From the NCBI RefSeq assembly GCF_001690685.1, contig NZ_LZGL01000018.1:107254-171253 (forward strand): a stretch of DNA of 64,000 nt. The letters are read 5' to 3'. This document shows positions 10,372 to 20,553 of this stretch, in pieces (the stretch's first letter is position 1; each line of letters begins with the position of its first letter). A program made the position numbers and the translations under genes. The notes below the pieces were generated by a model. That model did not search any database and was not told the DNA's origin. It worked only from the letters and a program-made list of their open reading frames with translations. The DNA is from Gilliamella sp. wkB112. GTDB lineage: Bacteria; Pseudomonadota; Gammaproteobacteria; Enterobacterales; Orbaceae.

Positions 10372-10749
10372 ATGTTGAAACTCATAATTGCGATTTCAAT
10401 TGGATCTGTTGCCGGTGGATTATTGCGATGGTTTTTATCATTAAAGCTCAATATTATTGCCTTTGCTATTCCTTTAGGCACGCTACTATCAAATTTAATT
10501 GCTGGCTATATTATAGGTTTTGCTATTGCCTTTTTTAATCATTCAAGTCTCTCTCCAGAATGGCGGTTACTGGTTATAACTGGTTTTTGTGGCGGTTTAT
10601 CTACTTTTTCTACTTTTTCCGCCGAAATTGTTAACTTTTTGCAAGAAGGCCGAATTACTTGGGGACTAGTAAGCATAGCTATTCATGTGATTGGTTCAGT
10701 ACTGATGACTTTCTTGGGTATTTGGTCATATCAATGGTTACGTTCTTAA
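10372..10749 (+). CDS. crcB: Fluoride channel protein CrcB
   Basis: 125 residues with four hydrophobic segments. Family motifs 'GGLLRW', '[14 protein letters not shown]' and '[15 protein letters not shown]' are all present; the last carries the pore Phe/Ser/Thr track. CrcB (Fluc) dimers export fluoride passively across the inner membrane. TAAGGA precedes the ATG. The 270 bases upstream show no recognisable fluoride riboswitch. It stands alone, with the SOS gene sulA next on the same strand behind its own promoter. Confidence 0.95.
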   Translation: MLKLIIAISIGSVAGGLLRWFLSLKLNIIAFAIPLGTLLSNLIAGYIIGFAIAFFNHSSLSPEWRLLVITGFCGGLSTFSTFSAEIVNFLQEGRITWGLVSIAIHVIGSVLMTFLGIWSYQWLRS

Positions 10750-10793
10750 AACATTAATTAACCAGTTTGCTGCTAAAACGATCAAAAAAATTG

Positions 10794-10822
10794 TTTACAA
10801 GCAAGAAATACTGTATTAATAT
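10794..10822 (+). promoter_or_regulatory. Sigma70 promoter for sulA
   Basis: -35 TTTACA at 10794-10799, 17-base spacer, -10 TAATAT at 10817-10822. The LexA box begins 4 bases after the -10 and so covers the start site. Confidence 0.65.
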
Positions 10823-10825
10823 ACA

Positions 10826-10841
10826 CTGTATATACAAACAG
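10826..10841 (+). promoter_or_regulatory. LexA (SOS) box upstream of sulA
   Basis: CTGTATATACAAACAG has the CTGT-N8-ACAG core of the LexA operator and ends 14 bases before the sulA start. A second, imperfect element (CTGTATTAATATACAC) overlaps its left side at 10811-10826. Confidence 0.85.
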
Positions 10842-10855
10842 TAGTCGAGGTTATT

Positions 10856-11245
10856 ATGCTTATTGAACATTCACCACAACAATTTATGACTGTTAACTTT
10901 GAATCACCATTCCAACAAGTTTTACAGCAACAACGACCTTTATTACGTTCTTTTAATAAAGCTAAAAAATGGCAATTATGGTTATCCGACCGCCCAATGC
11001 TAAAACGTTCATGGGTAAATATTGCCGGTCTGGATAAACAAAAAGTAGTTCATTTAGCTAATCTTAATAACGAAAATTTGATTTCAACTATTGAAAAGGC
11101 TTTACGTAGTCAGACTTGCAGTTATGTTGTTGCTTGCATAAATCATCTTAATGAACAAGATAAACAACGCATTCAACAAGCAGTTTTAGCCAGTGATACC
11201 TGTTTGCTTTTAGTACAGGATGATCAACCAATACAATATCATTAA
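10856..11245 (+). CDS. sulA: SOS cell-division inhibitor SulA (short form)
   Basis: 129 residues, against 169 in E. coli. Resembles the SulA core: 'KKWQLWLSDRPMLKRSWVNIAG', 'VHLANLNNENLISTIEKALRS' and 'SYVVACINHL' align with the FtsZ-binding region. About 40 N-terminal residues and part of the C-terminal tail of E. coli SulA are missing, but the protein still ends in Tyr-His, the residues known as part of the Lon recognition signal in E. coli. The LexA box overlapping the promoter supports SOS induction. Predicted role: blocks FtsZ polymerisation during DNA damage. Confidence 0.85.
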   Translation: MLIEHSPQQFMTVNFESPFQQVLQQQRPLLRSFNKAKKWQLWLSDRPMLKRSWVNIAGLDKQKVVHLANLNNENLISTIEKALRSQTCSYVVACINHLNEQDKQRIQQAVLASDTCLLLVQDDQPIQYH

Positions 11246-11689
11246 GTCTATAAAATTAAGTAGGATACTAGATTGGAATCCTACTTGGTGATATGGAGTT
11301 TAATTTTAGCTGACTAACTCAGTTGTACTAAATGATTTAGTAGTAAGCTTTTTTTTAATATAAAAAAATAAAATAAACATCAATAGGAGATCTATGCATA
11401 GTATAGGTACATTGAAATAATCGCTAATGTCAGTAACTAATATTATTAACCAATAATAGCTAGTAGAATGGTTTCATGAATAAGCAATATGGTGAAAACT
11501 GTTTTTTTGCATTTAAATAGCCTTTTTATCGATGCTCATTTTATTAATATTAGTGAAAATCTTATCCCATTTATTATTTTACACCAATATGTGTTAATGC
11601 TATCTCCTCAGTGCTCCCTCCTTCAAAGTTGAAATAACCTTTAGTCAATAATACCTACTAGTTAATTCTGATTTATTATATAAATAATA
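11246..11689. other. Gene-free gap after sulA
   Basis: About 440 bases with no credible open frame. A perfect 9-bp hairpin (AAGTAGGAT/ATCCTACTT, 11258-11286) just after sulA is a likely terminator without a clear T tract. The remainder shows nothing I recognise. Confidence 0.5.
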
Positions 11690-11718
11690 TTGACTGTAAA
11701 AATAATAAGCAATATTAT
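11690..11718 (+). promoter_or_regulatory. Promoter of the SRPBCC-marR operon
   Basis: -35 TTGACT at 11690-11695, 17-base spacer, -10 TATTAT at 11713-11718. Confidence 0.65.
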
Positions 11719-11737
11719 AATAAGTATACTTATTATA
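11716..11737. promoter_or_regulatory. 22-bp perfect palindrome, probable MarR operator
   Basis: Half-sites TATAATAAGTA and TACTTATTATA abut with no spacer. The palindrome overlaps the -10 element and start site of the operon and ends 14 bases before its first ATG. MarR-family regulators typically bind such palindromes and repress their own operon; the marR gene is second in this operon. Confidence 0.75.
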
Positions 11738-11751
11738 GTAAGGAGCCAACA

Positions 11752-12183
11752 ATGACACCTATATCCATTACTTTTACTGTACCAACTAGCGCTAATCCAG
11801 AAAAGGTTTGGCAATACTATACCAATATGCCTTTACGAAAATTATGGGAAACCGATCTTGAGGAATTTAGTCTTCAAGGTGAACTTAAAACTGGAGTAAA
11901 AGGTCTATTCAAACTACAAAACATGCCACCAATGGAAGTAACTTTATCTAAAGTAATTGTTAATCAGGAATTTACAGAAGAATTTAATATCGATAATATC
12001 GGCAAGATATATTTTTCCCATCAAATAATAACAGTTGCCCCTAATCAATATGCACTGAAAGCAGAAATAGCTTTACAACCTGATAATCAAATGGATGATA
12101 AATCATGTTATGATTTTATAAAACAAATCTCCGATGATATTATTGATAAAGCCTATTTATTGAAAAATCTTATTGAAAGATAA
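11752..12183 (+). CDS. SRPBCC-fold protein
   Basis: 143 residues beginning 'ITFTVPTSANPEKVWQYYTNM...LWETDLEEF', the N-terminal strand-helix pattern of the START/polyketide cyclase-like (SRPBCC) superfamily, which forms a hydrophobic ligand cavity. No catalytic residues can be assigned. AAGGAG ribosome-binding site 7 bases upstream. It is followed 3 bases later by a MarR regulator, so the pair probably senses and handles a small hydrophobic compound (inference). Confidence 0.75.
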   Translation: MTPISITFTVPTSANPEKVWQYYTNMPLRKLWETDLEEFSLQGELKTGVKGLFKLQNMPPMEVTLSKVIVNQEFTEEFNIDNIGKIYFSHQIITVAPNQYALKAEIALQPDNQMDDKSCYDFIKQISDDIIDKAYLLKNLIER

Positions 12184-12186
12184 ATT

Positions 12187-12645
12187 ATGACTAAAAAAGT
12201 TAAGTTTTTATCCAAATTCCAAAACGATGCTGATTCAGTCGGTTTTTTATTTATGAGAACTTATTCGTCTTGGCAAACTAGCATAAAAAAGTGCCTGAAA
12301 CAGCAGTCGATTACGCATCCCCAATTTGTAGTATTGGCTACACTAGCCTATTTATCACAACAACCAGATGAAATAACTCAGGTTATTGTAGCTAATAAAA
12401 CCAATATTGATGTAATGACAATTTCACAAATTCTGGAAAATTTAGAGAAAAAAGCCTTTATAACTCGCACTACATCGTTAAAAGATAGTCGTGCTAAATG
12501 CATTACCTTGACCCAAAGTGGTTTAGATATGGCCAATAAAACCGTGCCATTAGTCGAGCAAATAGATAAACAATTTTTTGCAAGTCTAGGTAAAGATGCT
12601 AAACAATTCAATAAGATGCTTTTGACGTTATTACAAGGTAACTAA
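12187..12645 (+). CDS. MarR-family transcriptional regulator
   Basis: 152 residues with a winged helix: 'SITHPQFVVLATLAYLSQQ', recognition region 'NIDVMTISQILENLEKKAFI' and wing 'TRTTSLKDSRAKCITLTQSG', the canonical MarR D-x-R signature. It starts 3 bases after the SRPBCC gene, so it is co-transcribed. The perfect palindrome at the operon promoter is the likely target for autorepression. Confidence 0.9.
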   Translation: MTKKVKFLSKFQNDADSVGFLFMRTYSSWQTSIKKCLKQQSITHPQFVVLATLAYLSQQPDEITQVIVANKTNIDVMTISQILENLEKKAFITRTTSLKDSRAKCITLTQSGLDMANKTVPLVEQIDKQFFASLGKDAKQFNKMLLTLLQGN

Positions 12646-12900
12646 TTATCTATTAACTCTGCCTTTAATCTGTTTATAAACAAAAGCAAAAATTAACCAT
12701 AAGCAAAAGCCACAACCAGCACCGATTACTCCATAAACAGTGCCATAAGGGAAAATAATATAAAGAACGATATCGTAATTTAAATTCACTACCGGCTCAA
12801 AGTTGTCATTTAATGAAGGCATTGGTCCAAACTCAATAAATGCCATAAATAAACCCATCAAGAATCCTATAAGAATCAATAGATATTTAAATAATTTCAT
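12646..12900 (-). CDS. Small membrane protein, unknown function
   Basis: 84 residues with two strong hydrophobic segments ('YLLILIGFLMGLFMAFI' and 'IGAGCGFCLWLIFAFVY') around a short, probably periplasmic loop, ending in a basic tail. The open frame reaches 12930, but the ATG at 12900 is preferred: GGGAA lies upstream and the hydrophobic helix then follows immediately. It converges with marR, ending on the adjacent base. No family recognised. Confidence 0.55.
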   Translation of the reverse strand: MKLFKYLLILIGFLMGLFMAFIEFGPMPSLNDNFEPVVNLNYDIVLYIIFPYGTVYGVIGAGCGFCLWLIFAFVYKQIKGRVNR

Positions 12901-12998
12901 TATATTCCCGAAAAATTCACCATTAATCATGATTTTTAATAATCTAATTTGTTTAATTTTATCATGTTATCGCTGAGATTATATAATAGACAATAAAA

Positions 12999-13016
12999 AA
13001 CCACCCGAAGGTGGTT
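12999..13016 (-). terminator. Rho-independent terminator
   Basis: Stem AACCACC/GGTGGTT with a CGAA loop. On the minus strand it is followed by a run of T, so it ends transcription of the small lipoprotein gene at 13065-13373. Confidence 0.85.
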
Positions 13017-13064
13017 AGCAATGTTTTAATACATTAAATTATATTAGATGTTTAGTTGTTTTTA

Positions 13065-13373
13065 TCAATCTAATTTATTAAGAGGATTTTCGACCTTTTC
13101 AGCAATTTCTAGAACTTCAGCTACTGTTTTACCATCTAATTTATTTTTAATAGCTTCCTGAGTTTTAACTTCATCACCTTTAGTTTCAAAAGCTGTTGCT
13201 ACGGAAATTTTAACAATAGCTTGCTGAAATGCTTTTAGCTCATCTCCATTTAAACTTTTAGATATTTCTTGTACAGAATTTTGCAAAGATTCTGTAGTAC
13301 TGGCATCTATTTTTTTTTCACCACACGCGGTTAATAACGTAAGTGATATTAAAATAATCATTAGTTTTTTCAT
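13065..13373 (-). CDS. Small lipoprotein, possibly DUF6694-like
   Basis: 102 residues. A type II signal peptide with lipobox 'LLTAC' places the lipid-modified Cys at residue 17. The mature part is acidic and helical ('SLQNSVQEISKSLNGDELKAFQQAIVKI'-type pattern), reminiscent of the small DUF6694 lipoproteins, though this assignment is from memory of the pattern. Good ribosome-binding site AAGGAAG upstream. Role unknown. Confidence 0.7.
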   Translation of the reverse strand: MKKLMIILISLTLLTACGEKKIDASTTESLQNSVQEISKSLNGDELKAFQQAIVKISVATAFETKGDEVKTQEAIKNKLDGKTVAEVLEIAEKVENPLNKLD

Positions 13374-13437
13374 TTTTATCTTCCTTTCAACGTTTTGAGT
13401 TTATTGTATTAATATAATTAAACAGAATAAAGTAAAT

Positions 13438-13902
13438 TTATTCTGTTTTACGATCGCAAGTTATTGCCATTTGAAATTTAGTAAAATCTTTTTCAATATC
13501 AGAATGGATTTCTCGAATAAGGTTGATTTTAAATTTATCATCAGATAAATAATCAATAGCTCTTATCGTTTTTGTATGGGCAATTGTATAGGATTCCGTT
13601 TCCTCTGGTTGATCATAATAGATAGCTAAATCAAATACTTTTGATTCCCCACCTATATTTCGATAAATCCGACCATCTTTTTTAAAAAATTTCATATTTA
13701 TATTGTCAGCCTGACGGATACTATCATCAATAAACCGATTATATACCCAAGTGTCGATTTTATCGGAATGAACACCATTTTTCCAAGTATCCATTTTATA
13801 CATACATTTCCAATCACCAATCAGCATATCTTCGGTTACTTGTTTTTTTTCACATCCAAATAAAACAAAACCGATAATACTCATTAATAGAGTTTTCTTC
13901 AT
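13438..13902 (-). CDS. Lipoprotein, unknown function
   Basis: 154 residues with a signal peptide and lipobox 'VLFGC' (Cys 17). The mature domain contains 'LIGDWKCMYKMDTW', a pattern of small lipocalin-like or META-type beta proteins, but I cannot assign a family. It is upstream of, and in the same direction as, the smaller lipoprotein with a 64-base gap. No sign of decay. Confidence 0.65.
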   Translation of the reverse strand: MKKTLLMSIIGFVLFGCEKKQVTEDMLIGDWKCMYKMDTWKNGVHSDKIDTWVYNRFIDDSIRQADNINMKFFKKDGRIYRNIGGESKVFDLAIYYDQPEETESYTIAHTKTIRAIDYLSDDKFKINLIREIHSDIEKDFTKFQMAITCDRKTE

Positions 13903-14011
13903 CTTATTTCCATATAATTAAGTGAACTAATAGTACAAAATTTATAAAATTAGAGCAATGAAAAACTTAGTTTTATATATTAATATCCAATAGTCATAAA
14001 CATATACAAAC

Positions 14012-14033
14012 AAAAAAACCTTGCTAAGCAAGG
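14012..14033 (-). terminator. guaA terminator
   Basis: Stem CCTTGC/GCAAGG with a TAA loop, flanked by seven A on the left (T tract on the minus strand). It lies 34 bases beyond the guaA stop codon. Confidence 0.8.
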
Positions 14034-14066
14034 CTTTTAGTCAATTCTTGGGTAATTGAGTTTGAA

Positions 14067-15650
14067 CTACTCCCACTCAATCGTTGCTGGGGGTTTGCCG
14101 CTAATATCGTAAACTACTCGGGAAATACCGTTGACTTCGTTGATGATGCGATTCGAAACTCGACCTAGGAAATCATAAGGTAAATGAGCCCAATGAGCAG
14201 TCATAAAGTCGATAGTTTCGACTGCTCGCAATGAGACTACCCAATCGTATCTACGTCCATCCCCCATTACCCCAACTGAGCGTACTGGTAAAAATACCGT
14301 AAAAGCTTGGCTGACTTTGTGGTAAAGCTCTGCTTTGTAGAGTTCTTCAATGAAAATTGCATCAGCTTGACGCAATAGATCACAATAATCTTTTTTCACT
14401 TCACCAAGAACGCGTACACCTAAACCAGGACCAGGGAATGGGTGGCGATATAGCATGTCATAAGGCAAGCCAAGTTCCAGACCAACTTTACGCACTTCAT
14501 CTTTAAATAATTCCCGTAATGGTTCAACTAAGCCCATTTTCATGTCTTCGGGTAAACCACCAACATTATGGTGAGATTTGATCACGTGAGCTTTACCTGT
14601 GTCAGCCGCAGCAGATTCAATTACATCTGGGTAAATCGTCCCTTGAGCTAGCCATTTTACATCTTTAAGTTTAGCGGCTTCTTCATCAAAAACAGCCACA
14701 AATTCACGACCAATAATTTTGCGTTTGGCTTCTGGATCAGCTTCACCTTTGAGAGCGGTTAAGAAACGGTCTTCAGCGTTCACAGCAATAATATTTAATC
14801 CAAATTTGTTGCCAAACATATCCATAACTTGTTGCGCTTCATTTAAGCGTAATAATCCATGATCAACAAATACACACGTAAGTTGATCACCAATTGCTTG
14901 ATGCAATAATAATGCAGTTACTGATGAATCCACTCCGCCTGATAAACCTAATAACACTTTGTCATTACCAACTTGTTGTTTAATTCGTGCTATGGCATCA
15001 GTAATAATTGATGATGGTGTCCATAATTTTTCACAATGACAGATATCAATCACAAATCGTTGAAGTAATTCAAACCCTTTAACCGTATGGGTAACTTCTG
15101 GATGAAACTGTACACCATAAAAATGTTTATCATCGTTAGCCATTATCGCGAATGGACAACTTTCCGTTTGACCAACTACTTTGAAACTATCAGGAATGGC
15201 AGTTACTTTATCGCCATGACTCATCCATACATCTAATTGATTGATGCCGTCTTGAGTAGTGCTATCTAAAATGCCATCAGTTAATTTAGATGAACCTACA
15301 ATATCTACTTTTGCATAGCCAAATTCACGTTGATTAGATCCGGTAACTTTACCATTGTTTCCAACTTGAATAGCCATGGTTTGCATGCCATAGCAAATAC
15401 CTAGTACCGGCACACCTGCATCAAATACATATTCTGGTGCTCTAGGACTATTGGCTTCAGTAGTACTTTCGGGACTACCGGATAAAATAATTCCTTTAGG
15501 ATTAAACTGTTTAATTTTTTCTTCAGACACATCCCACGGCCAAAGTTCACAGTACACGCCGATTTCACGTACTCTACGAGCAATTAACTGAGTCACTTGC
15601 GAACCAAAATCAAGAATTAATATGCGCTGTTGATGGATGTCTGTTTTCAT
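14067..15650 (-). CDS. guaA: GMP synthase (glutamine-hydrolysing)
   Basis: 527 residues (E. coli 525). It converts XMP to GMP using glutamine and ATP. Domains: class I glutamine amidotransferase (residues 1-205, nucleophile Cys in 'GICYGMQTM', His/Glu in '[10 protein letters not shown]'), ATP pyrophosphatase (P-loop 'GLSGGVDSS'), and the C-terminal dimerisation domain ending 'KPPATIEWE'. guaB is not adjacent, so the usual guaBA operon is split here. It is followed by its own terminator, and the pta terminator lies just upstream, so it is a single-gene unit. Confidence 0.98.
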   Translation of the reverse strand: MKTDIHQQRILILDFGSQVTQLIARRVREIGVYCELWPWDVSEEKIKQFNPKGIILSGSPESTTEANSPRAPEYVFDAGVPVLGICYGMQTMAIQVGNNGKVTGSNQREFGYAKVDIVGSSKLTDGILDSTTQDGINQLDVWMSHGDKVTAIPDSFKVVGQTESCPFAIMANDDKHFYGVQFHPEVTHTVKGFELLQRFVIDICHCEKLWTPSSIITDAIARIKQQVGNDKVLLGLSGGVDSSVTALLLHQAIGDQLTCVFVDHGLLRLNEAQQVMDMFGNKFGLNIIAVNAEDRFLTALKGEADPEAKRKIIGREFVAVFDEEAAKLKDVKWLAQGTIYPDVIESAAADTGKAHVIKSHHNVGGLPEDMKMGLVEPLRELFKDEVRKVGLELGLPYDMLYRHPFPGPGLGVRVLGEVKKDYCDLLRQADAIFIEELYKAELYHKVSQAFTVFLPVRSVGVMGDGRRYDWVVSLRAVETIDFMTAHWAHLPYDFLGRVSNRIINEVNGISRVVYDISGKPPATIEWE

Positions 15651-15685
15651 TAATTTATACCTAACTTATGAAATAATATAAAAAA

Positions 15686-15712
15686 TAAGAGGTGATATTG
15701 TATCACCTCTTA
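15686..15712 (-). terminator. Terminator of the ackA-pta operon
   Basis: Perfect 12-bp stem TAAGAGGTGATA/TATCACCTCTTA with a TTG loop and an A-rich left flank (T-rich on the minus strand), 27 bases past the pta stop. Confidence 0.9.
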
Positions 15713-15738
15713 TCTATAGTTTGAACTTACTGCTAAGT

Positions 15739-17889
15739 TTATTTTGCAGTGGTTTGTTCTTGTGCAGATTGAATTGCTGTTAATGCAATAGTATAGACGA
15801 TGTCATCAACTAATGCTCCACGAGACAAGTCATTAACAGGTTTACGCATACCTTGTAACATCGGTCCAATAGATACCAGATCAGCAGAACGTTGTACTGC
15901 TTTATAAGTGGTATTACCTGTATTAAGATCAGGGAAGATAAATACTGTTGCTCTACCCGCTACTTTAGAATTTGGTGCTTTAGATTTAGCAACATCTGGC
16001 ATTACCGCAGCATCATATTGTAATGGACCATCAATCATAAGATCTGGGCGTTTTTCTTGAGCAATTTTAGTTGCTTCTTTCACTTTTTCAACGTCAGCAC
16101 CTTGACCTGAGCTACCTGTTGAGTATGAGATCATTGCTACCCGAGGTTCAATACCAAAGGCAATGGCGGTGTCTGCTGATTGAATAGCAATCTCAGCTAA
16201 TTCTTGTGCATTTGGATCTGGATTAATTGCACAGTCACCATAAATGTATACTTGATCTGGCATCAACATAAAGAACACTGACGATACTAATGAGCTACCT
16301 GGAGCTGTTTTAATTAACTGTAATGGTGGGCGAATAGTATTGGCGGTGGTATGAACTGCACCTGAAACTAAGCCATCAACTTCATTAGCTTCTAACATCA
16401 TGGTACCAAGTACCACATTATCAGCTAGCTGTTCGCGAGCGATAACTTCAGTCATACCTTTATTTTTACGTAACTCAACTAAACGCGGGACATATTTTTC
16501 ACGAATTGCTTCAGGATCAACAATCTCAATTCCTTTACCTAAGGTTACACCTTGTGTCGCTGCTACTTTACGTACTTCATCAGGATTACCAATTAGCACA
16601 CATTTAGCAATATCACGTTCCGCACAAATTGCTGCAGCTTTAATGGTTCTAGGTTCATCTCCTTCAGGTAATACCACTATTTTTTTAGCATTACGCGCTA
16701 GTTCTGTTAATTGATAACGGAACGCTGGTGGCGATAATCTACGAATTGAACTTACTACTTCTTTTAAAGTTTTGATCCATTTAGAATCAATATGATCAGC
16801 TACATAATTTTGGGTGTTTTCCATACGTTCTTTATCGTCAACTGGAATTTCCAAATTAAAATGCTGTAAATTTATGGATGTTTGGAAAGTATTAGTTTGC
16901 ACAGTAAATACTGGTAAACCTCTATCAAATGCCGGTTGACATAATTTATAGATTTTTTCATCTATATCATAGCCACCTGTTAATAATACCCCACCAATAG
17001 AAACGCCATTCATCACTGCTAAACAGATAGTTACTAAAACATCGGCACGATCAGCTGAAGTCACTAGTAAAGCATCTGGTTGTAAATGGTTGATAATATT
17101 AGGTACACTTCGTGAGCAGAATGAAATATGTTTAATTCGGCGATTTTTGATATTACCTTCATTTATGATTTTAGCTTTAATATGATTTGCAATATCAATA
17201 GTTCGGCAAGCACTAAGATCGATATTCCATGGAATACAACCAAGCACCGGTAATGGACTATTAGCATTTAAATCTGCGATTGTGATATTTTTATTATCAA
17301 ATTTTGGCGTATGATAGATTTCGGCAACATCTGGACGAGCAAGACTTTGTTCTTCTACTGGAGCATTGACTTTATTAACAATTACACCCATGATTTTTTC
17401 ATTTTTGATACCACCAAAATTTGAACGTGCAATTTCAATACGATCTTTTAATTGTTCTGGTGAATCAGTTCCCATATTTACCACAAAAATAATCTCAGCA
17501 CCTAATGTTTTGGCGATATTATTATTAAGTTCGTTAGCAAATGGATAATCAGTGGTTGGTACAATACCTTCAACTAAAACTACATCAGCACCTTTAGTAT
17601 TTTCAGCATAACGTGCCACAATTTCTTCCATTAAAACATCTAATTGATTTAAACTTAAAAGGTTTTCAACATGGCTCATTTTAAGCGGTGTTAACGCTGG
17701 AATTTTAGTGTTATGACTGATTAGTAATGTAGTATTGTCTGGTGCATCGCCACCAGCTCTTGGTTGCGCTACTGGTTTAAAAACATTAAGATTAATACCT
17801 TGACGCTCCATCGCTCGAATAACACCAAGACTCACACCTGTTAGACCAACATTGGTACCGGTTGGAATTAGCATAATTGTACGAGACAT
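15739..17889 (-). CDS. pta: Phosphate acetyltransferase (long, three-domain form)
   Basis: 716 residues (E. coli 714). It interconverts acetyl-CoA and acetyl phosphate. The N-terminal third is the BioD-like P-loop domain ('[21 protein letters not shown]'), the middle is the DRTGG regulatory domain, and the C-terminal ~330 residues form the catalytic PTA domain ('[15 protein letters not shown]', '[16 protein letters not shown]', '[12 protein letters not shown]'). It follows ackA with a 67-base gap that contains a hairpin. Confidence 0.98.
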   Translation of the reverse strand: MSRTIMLIPTGTNVGLTGVSLGVIRAMERQGINLNVFKPVAQPRAGGDAPDNTTLLISHNTKIPALTPLKMSHVENLLSLNQLDVLMEEIVARYAENTKGADVVLVEGIVPTTDYPFANELNNNIAKTLGAEIIFVVNMGTDSPEQLKDRIEIARSNFGGIKNEKIMGVIVNKVNAPVEEQSLARPDVAEIYHTPKFDNKNITIADLNANSPLPVLGCIPWNIDLSACRTIDIANHIKAKIINEGNIKNRRIKHISFCSRSVPNIINHLQPDALLVTSADRADVLVTICLAVMNGVSIGGVLLTGGYDIDEKIYKLCQPAFDRGLPVFTVQTNTFQTSINLQHFNLEIPVDDKERMENTQNYVADHIDSKWIKTLKEVVSSIRRLSPPAFRYQLTELARNAKKIVVLPEGDEPRTIKAAAICAERDIAKCVLIGNPDEVRKVAATQGVTLGKGIEIVDPEAIREKYVPRLVELRKNKGMTEVIAREQLADNVVLGTMMLEANEVDGLVSGAVHTTANTIRPPLQLIKTAPGSSLVSSVFFMLMPDQVYIYGDCAINPDPNAQELAEIAIQSADTAIAFGIEPRVAMISYSTGSSGQGADVEKVKEATKIAQEKRPDLMIDGPLQYDAAVMPDVAKSKAPNSKVAGRATVFIFPDLNTGNTTYKAVQRSADLVSIGPMLQGMRKPVNDLSRGALVDDIVYTIALTAIQSAQEQTTAK

Positions 17890-17925
17890 AATTTATTTCC
17901 TCTGAATTCTTTATTAAATAAAAAC

Positions 17926-17946
17926 AAACCGCCATGTAGGCGGTTT
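17926..17946 (-). terminator. Hairpin between ackA and pta
   Basis: 8-bp stem AAACCGCC/GGCGGTTT with a 5-base loop. On the minus strand a short T-containing tract follows. It may attenuate pta relative to ackA or stabilise the ackA message. Confidence 0.6.
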
Positions 17947-17956
17947 TGATTGTTAA

Positions 17957-19162
17957 TTACGCAGTAAGACGCGCAGCATCTTGAGCAATGACAAGTTCTT
18001 CATTAGTTGGAATAACCATTGCTACAGTTGAACCATCTTTAGTAATTATGCCACCATTACCAAAACGAGCTGCTAAATTACGATCATGATCAAGTTCAAA
18101 ACCAAGAATAGTTAATTTTTCCATTGTTAATCGGCGTACTTCATCAGAATTCTCACCAATACCACCAGTGAATACAATGGCATCTAAACGACCATCTAAT
18201 AACATCGCATAACCACCAATATATTTAACTAATCGGTGCACAAATACATCTAATGCATTTTTGGCATTTTCATCTTTACTATAATGTTCAGTTACATAAC
18301 GACAATCGCTACTAACACCTGTTAAGCCTAATAACCCTGATTTTTTGTTTAATAGATTATTAATATCCGCCACGGACATTTTTAAGTTATCGTGTAAGAA
18401 GAACATGATAGCAGGATCAATATCACCACTACGGGTACCCATTACTAACCCTTCAAGTGGTGTTAATCCCATTGAAGTTTCTACACATTTACCATTTTTA
18501 ACTGCAGTAATTGAAGCACCATTACCCAAGTGGCAAGTAATAACATTAGTTTGTTCAACAGGTTTATTTAATACTTTAGCAGCTTCACGACTTACATAAT
18601 AATGGCTAGTACCATGTGCACCATAACGACGAATACCATGCTTAGTATAAAGTTCATTAGGAATGGCATACAAATATGCCTCTTTTGGCATTGTAGTATG
18701 AAAAGCAGTATCAAATACCGCCACATTTTTGTCTTTTAAATGCGGAAATTCAGCAAAAGCTTCTCGAATACCAATTAAGTGGGCAGGATTATGTAAAGGT
18801 GCAAATGCAGCTGCTTCTTCAATACCTTTTAATACTGAATCATCAATAACTACTGAATGAGTATATTTTTCACCACCATGAACAATTCGATGGCCAATAG
18901 ACTTGATGCTATCTAATAATTCTGGTTTTTGTGGGAAGATTTTATCAACAATAAACTTAATTGCTTGACTATGTGCTGCTCCAGCTCCTAAAGATGCTTC
19001 ATGTTTTTCACCATCAAGTTTCCATTTAATACGGGCATCAGGAAGATTAAAACATTCAGCTAAACCAGACAAAAATTCATCACCATTTTCAGGGTTTATG
19101 ATGGCAAACTTTAATGATGAACTTCCACAATTAAGAACAAGTGCGTTATTACTTGATGACAT
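17957..19162 (-). CDS. ackA: Acetate kinase
   Basis: 401 residues (E. coli 400). It makes ATP and acetate from acetyl phosphate. Motifs: '[13 protein letters not shown]' (N-terminal ASKHA phosphate loop), 'GHRIVHGGE' with the catalytic Arg, '[13 protein letters not shown]' and 'FTGGIGENS'. First gene of the ackA-pta overflow-acetate operon, divergent from yfbV exactly as in E. coli. Confidence 0.98.
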   Translation of the reverse strand: MSSSNNALVLNCGSSSLKFAIINPENGDEFLSGLAECFNLPDARIKWKLDGEKHEASLGAGAAHSQAIKFIVDKIFPQKPELLDSIKSIGHRIVHGGEKYTHSVVIDDSVLKGIEEAAAFAPLHNPAHLIGIREAFAEFPHLKDKNVAVFDTAFHTTMPKEAYLYAIPNELYTKHGIRRYGAHGTSHYYVSREAAKVLNKPVEQTNVITCHLGNGASITAVKNGKCVETSMGLTPLEGLVMGTRSGDIDPAIMFFLHDNLKMSVADINNLLNKKSGLLGLTGVSSDCRYVTEHYSKDENAKNALDVFVHRLVKYIGGYAMLLDGRLDAIVFTGGIGENSDEVRRLTMEKLTILGFELDHDRNLAARFGNGGIITKDGSTVAMVIPTNEELVIAQDAARLTA

Positions 19163-19335
19163 AGTAATTCCTATTTTTTGAAAAAAGAGACATACACCAA
19201 CAAAAATTGGTAACTAAACACATGATTTAACAACCTGTATAATCATGCTAAGGCGACTTCTGCTATTTCATTTTTTGAGATAAAATAGACAACACCGCCA
19301 ATTTCGATGGCCTATTTTAAGCCAATAAAGTGTGA

Positions 19336-19821
19336 ATGTCGAGGTATCAACAAATTATGAAATTAATGCAAATATTTAAGTCTGGTCAGGCCTACATGCA
19401 ACTTTGTCCAAAAGACAAAGAGCTGTCGCACTCTTTTCCAGAATTAAAAATCATTAGTTACATAAAAACCGCCAGCAAATATTTACCGCCGTTAATTATT
19501 GCTATAATGGTTTGGCAATATTACATGCATGCGCAAATAGCAGTAACTACAATTACAGTATTATTTGCACTAACTTTGCCATTACAAGGTATTTTATGGT
19601 TAGGTAAGCGGGCACAATCCCCCTTACCACTTAACTTAGTTGACTGTTACAATCATATAAAAGCACAATTAATCGAAAAAAAGATTTTATCTAAAGACAA
19701 AAACCTAAGTAATAAATTAACCTTTGAAGAATTTATGAAATTAATAAATTTAGCTAAAATCCATTTGGGTAGTTACTTTGGGCAATGTGATGATTCGTCA
19801 TCACCTTCAATTAAAGAATAA
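19336..19821 (+). CDS. yfbV: UPF0208 membrane protein YfbV
   Basis: 161 residues (E. coli 151). Two hydrophobic segments around residues 48-90 and the family signature 'ALTLPLQGILWLGKRAQSPLP' are visible. In E. coli YfbV restricts the Ter macrodomain; that role is carried over by homology only. The start at 19336 gives the best length; an in-frame ATG at 19357 is an alternative. It is divergent from ackA (conserved synteny) and 5 bases ahead of priC. Confidence 0.9.
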   Translation: MSRYQQIMKLMQIFKSGQAYMQLCPKDKELSHSFPELKIISYIKTASKYLPPLIIAIMVWQYYMHAQIAVTTITVLFALTLPLQGILWLGKRAQSPLPLNLVDCYNHIKAQLIEKKILSKDKNLSNKLTFEEFMKLINLAKIHLGSYFGQCDDSSSPSIKE

Positions 19822-19826
19822 TAACC

Positions 19827-20345
19827 ATGTCAAAATTATTAACTACCTTACAACAGCAAATTGAAGTACTTGAACAAACTATTAAGGTCGTTGATTTTGC
19901 TGATTATCAAGAATATTATTTTGATGAACAATTGTTTTTCAGTAATAAAATAATCGAAGATAAGAACTTTTATCTTGAAAAAATAAAGCAAACTTACCAA
20001 GCATTAGCTGAAAATGTTAGATTACAAAATATAGAACAGATTACTTTTTTATCTGAGGTTCTGGTCAATCAAATTACGGCCCTTACTCGGGAAATTGCTA
20101 CTCATAAATTACGCCAGAATAAAACTAAAACAATTATTGAAGAAACCCTAGCTGAAAAACATTCACGCCACTTAGATTATTTGCGTCGTTTGCAAGAAAT
20201 GAAATACGAATTAGAACTTTCACCCGAGGGGATGGATTATAAAAAAATAGCCACACTGGACAATCGTATCTATCGCTGTGAGCAAGCAATAAAAAAAATT
20301 GAAAATGACTTAGAAAATGATAGCTTACACATAGATCTATGCTAA
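19827..20345 (+). CDS. priC: Primosomal replication protein N'' (PriC)
   Basis: 172 residues (E. coli 175). The region 'ITFLSEVLVNQITALTREIATHKLRQ' and 'RHLDYLRRLQEMKYELE' align with the two conserved helical blocks of PriC ('WLAEHLAAQLEAIAREA', 'FERRLREM'), and the C-terminal 'YRCEQAIKKIENDLE' matches the family ending. It loads DnaB at stalled forks through SSB and DnaB contacts. It is co-transcribed with yfbV (5-base gap). Confidence 0.85.
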   Translation: MSKLLTTLQQQIEVLEQTIKVVDFADYQEYYFDEQLFFSNKIIEDKNFYLEKIKQTYQALAENVRLQNIEQITFLSEVLVNQITALTREIATHKLRQNKTKTIIEETLAEKHSRHLDYLRRLQEMKYELELSPEGMDYKKIATLDNRIYRCEQAIKKIENDLENDSLHIDLC

Positions 20346-20553
20346 ACCAATTTTTACAAGTTTCTATCGATAACTATACTAACAATCCTACTGTCCTCTT
20401 ACCGATCGCTTACTTATAGCAAAAATGCATAATATTATAACAATTAAATAGTACCATCTTTTTAACTAACACCTATAATAACCATTATTTAATAATAAAA
20501 GTGTTAGCTACTTTATTTGATCAATAATAGTTATAAATGATAAGGATTCTGTT

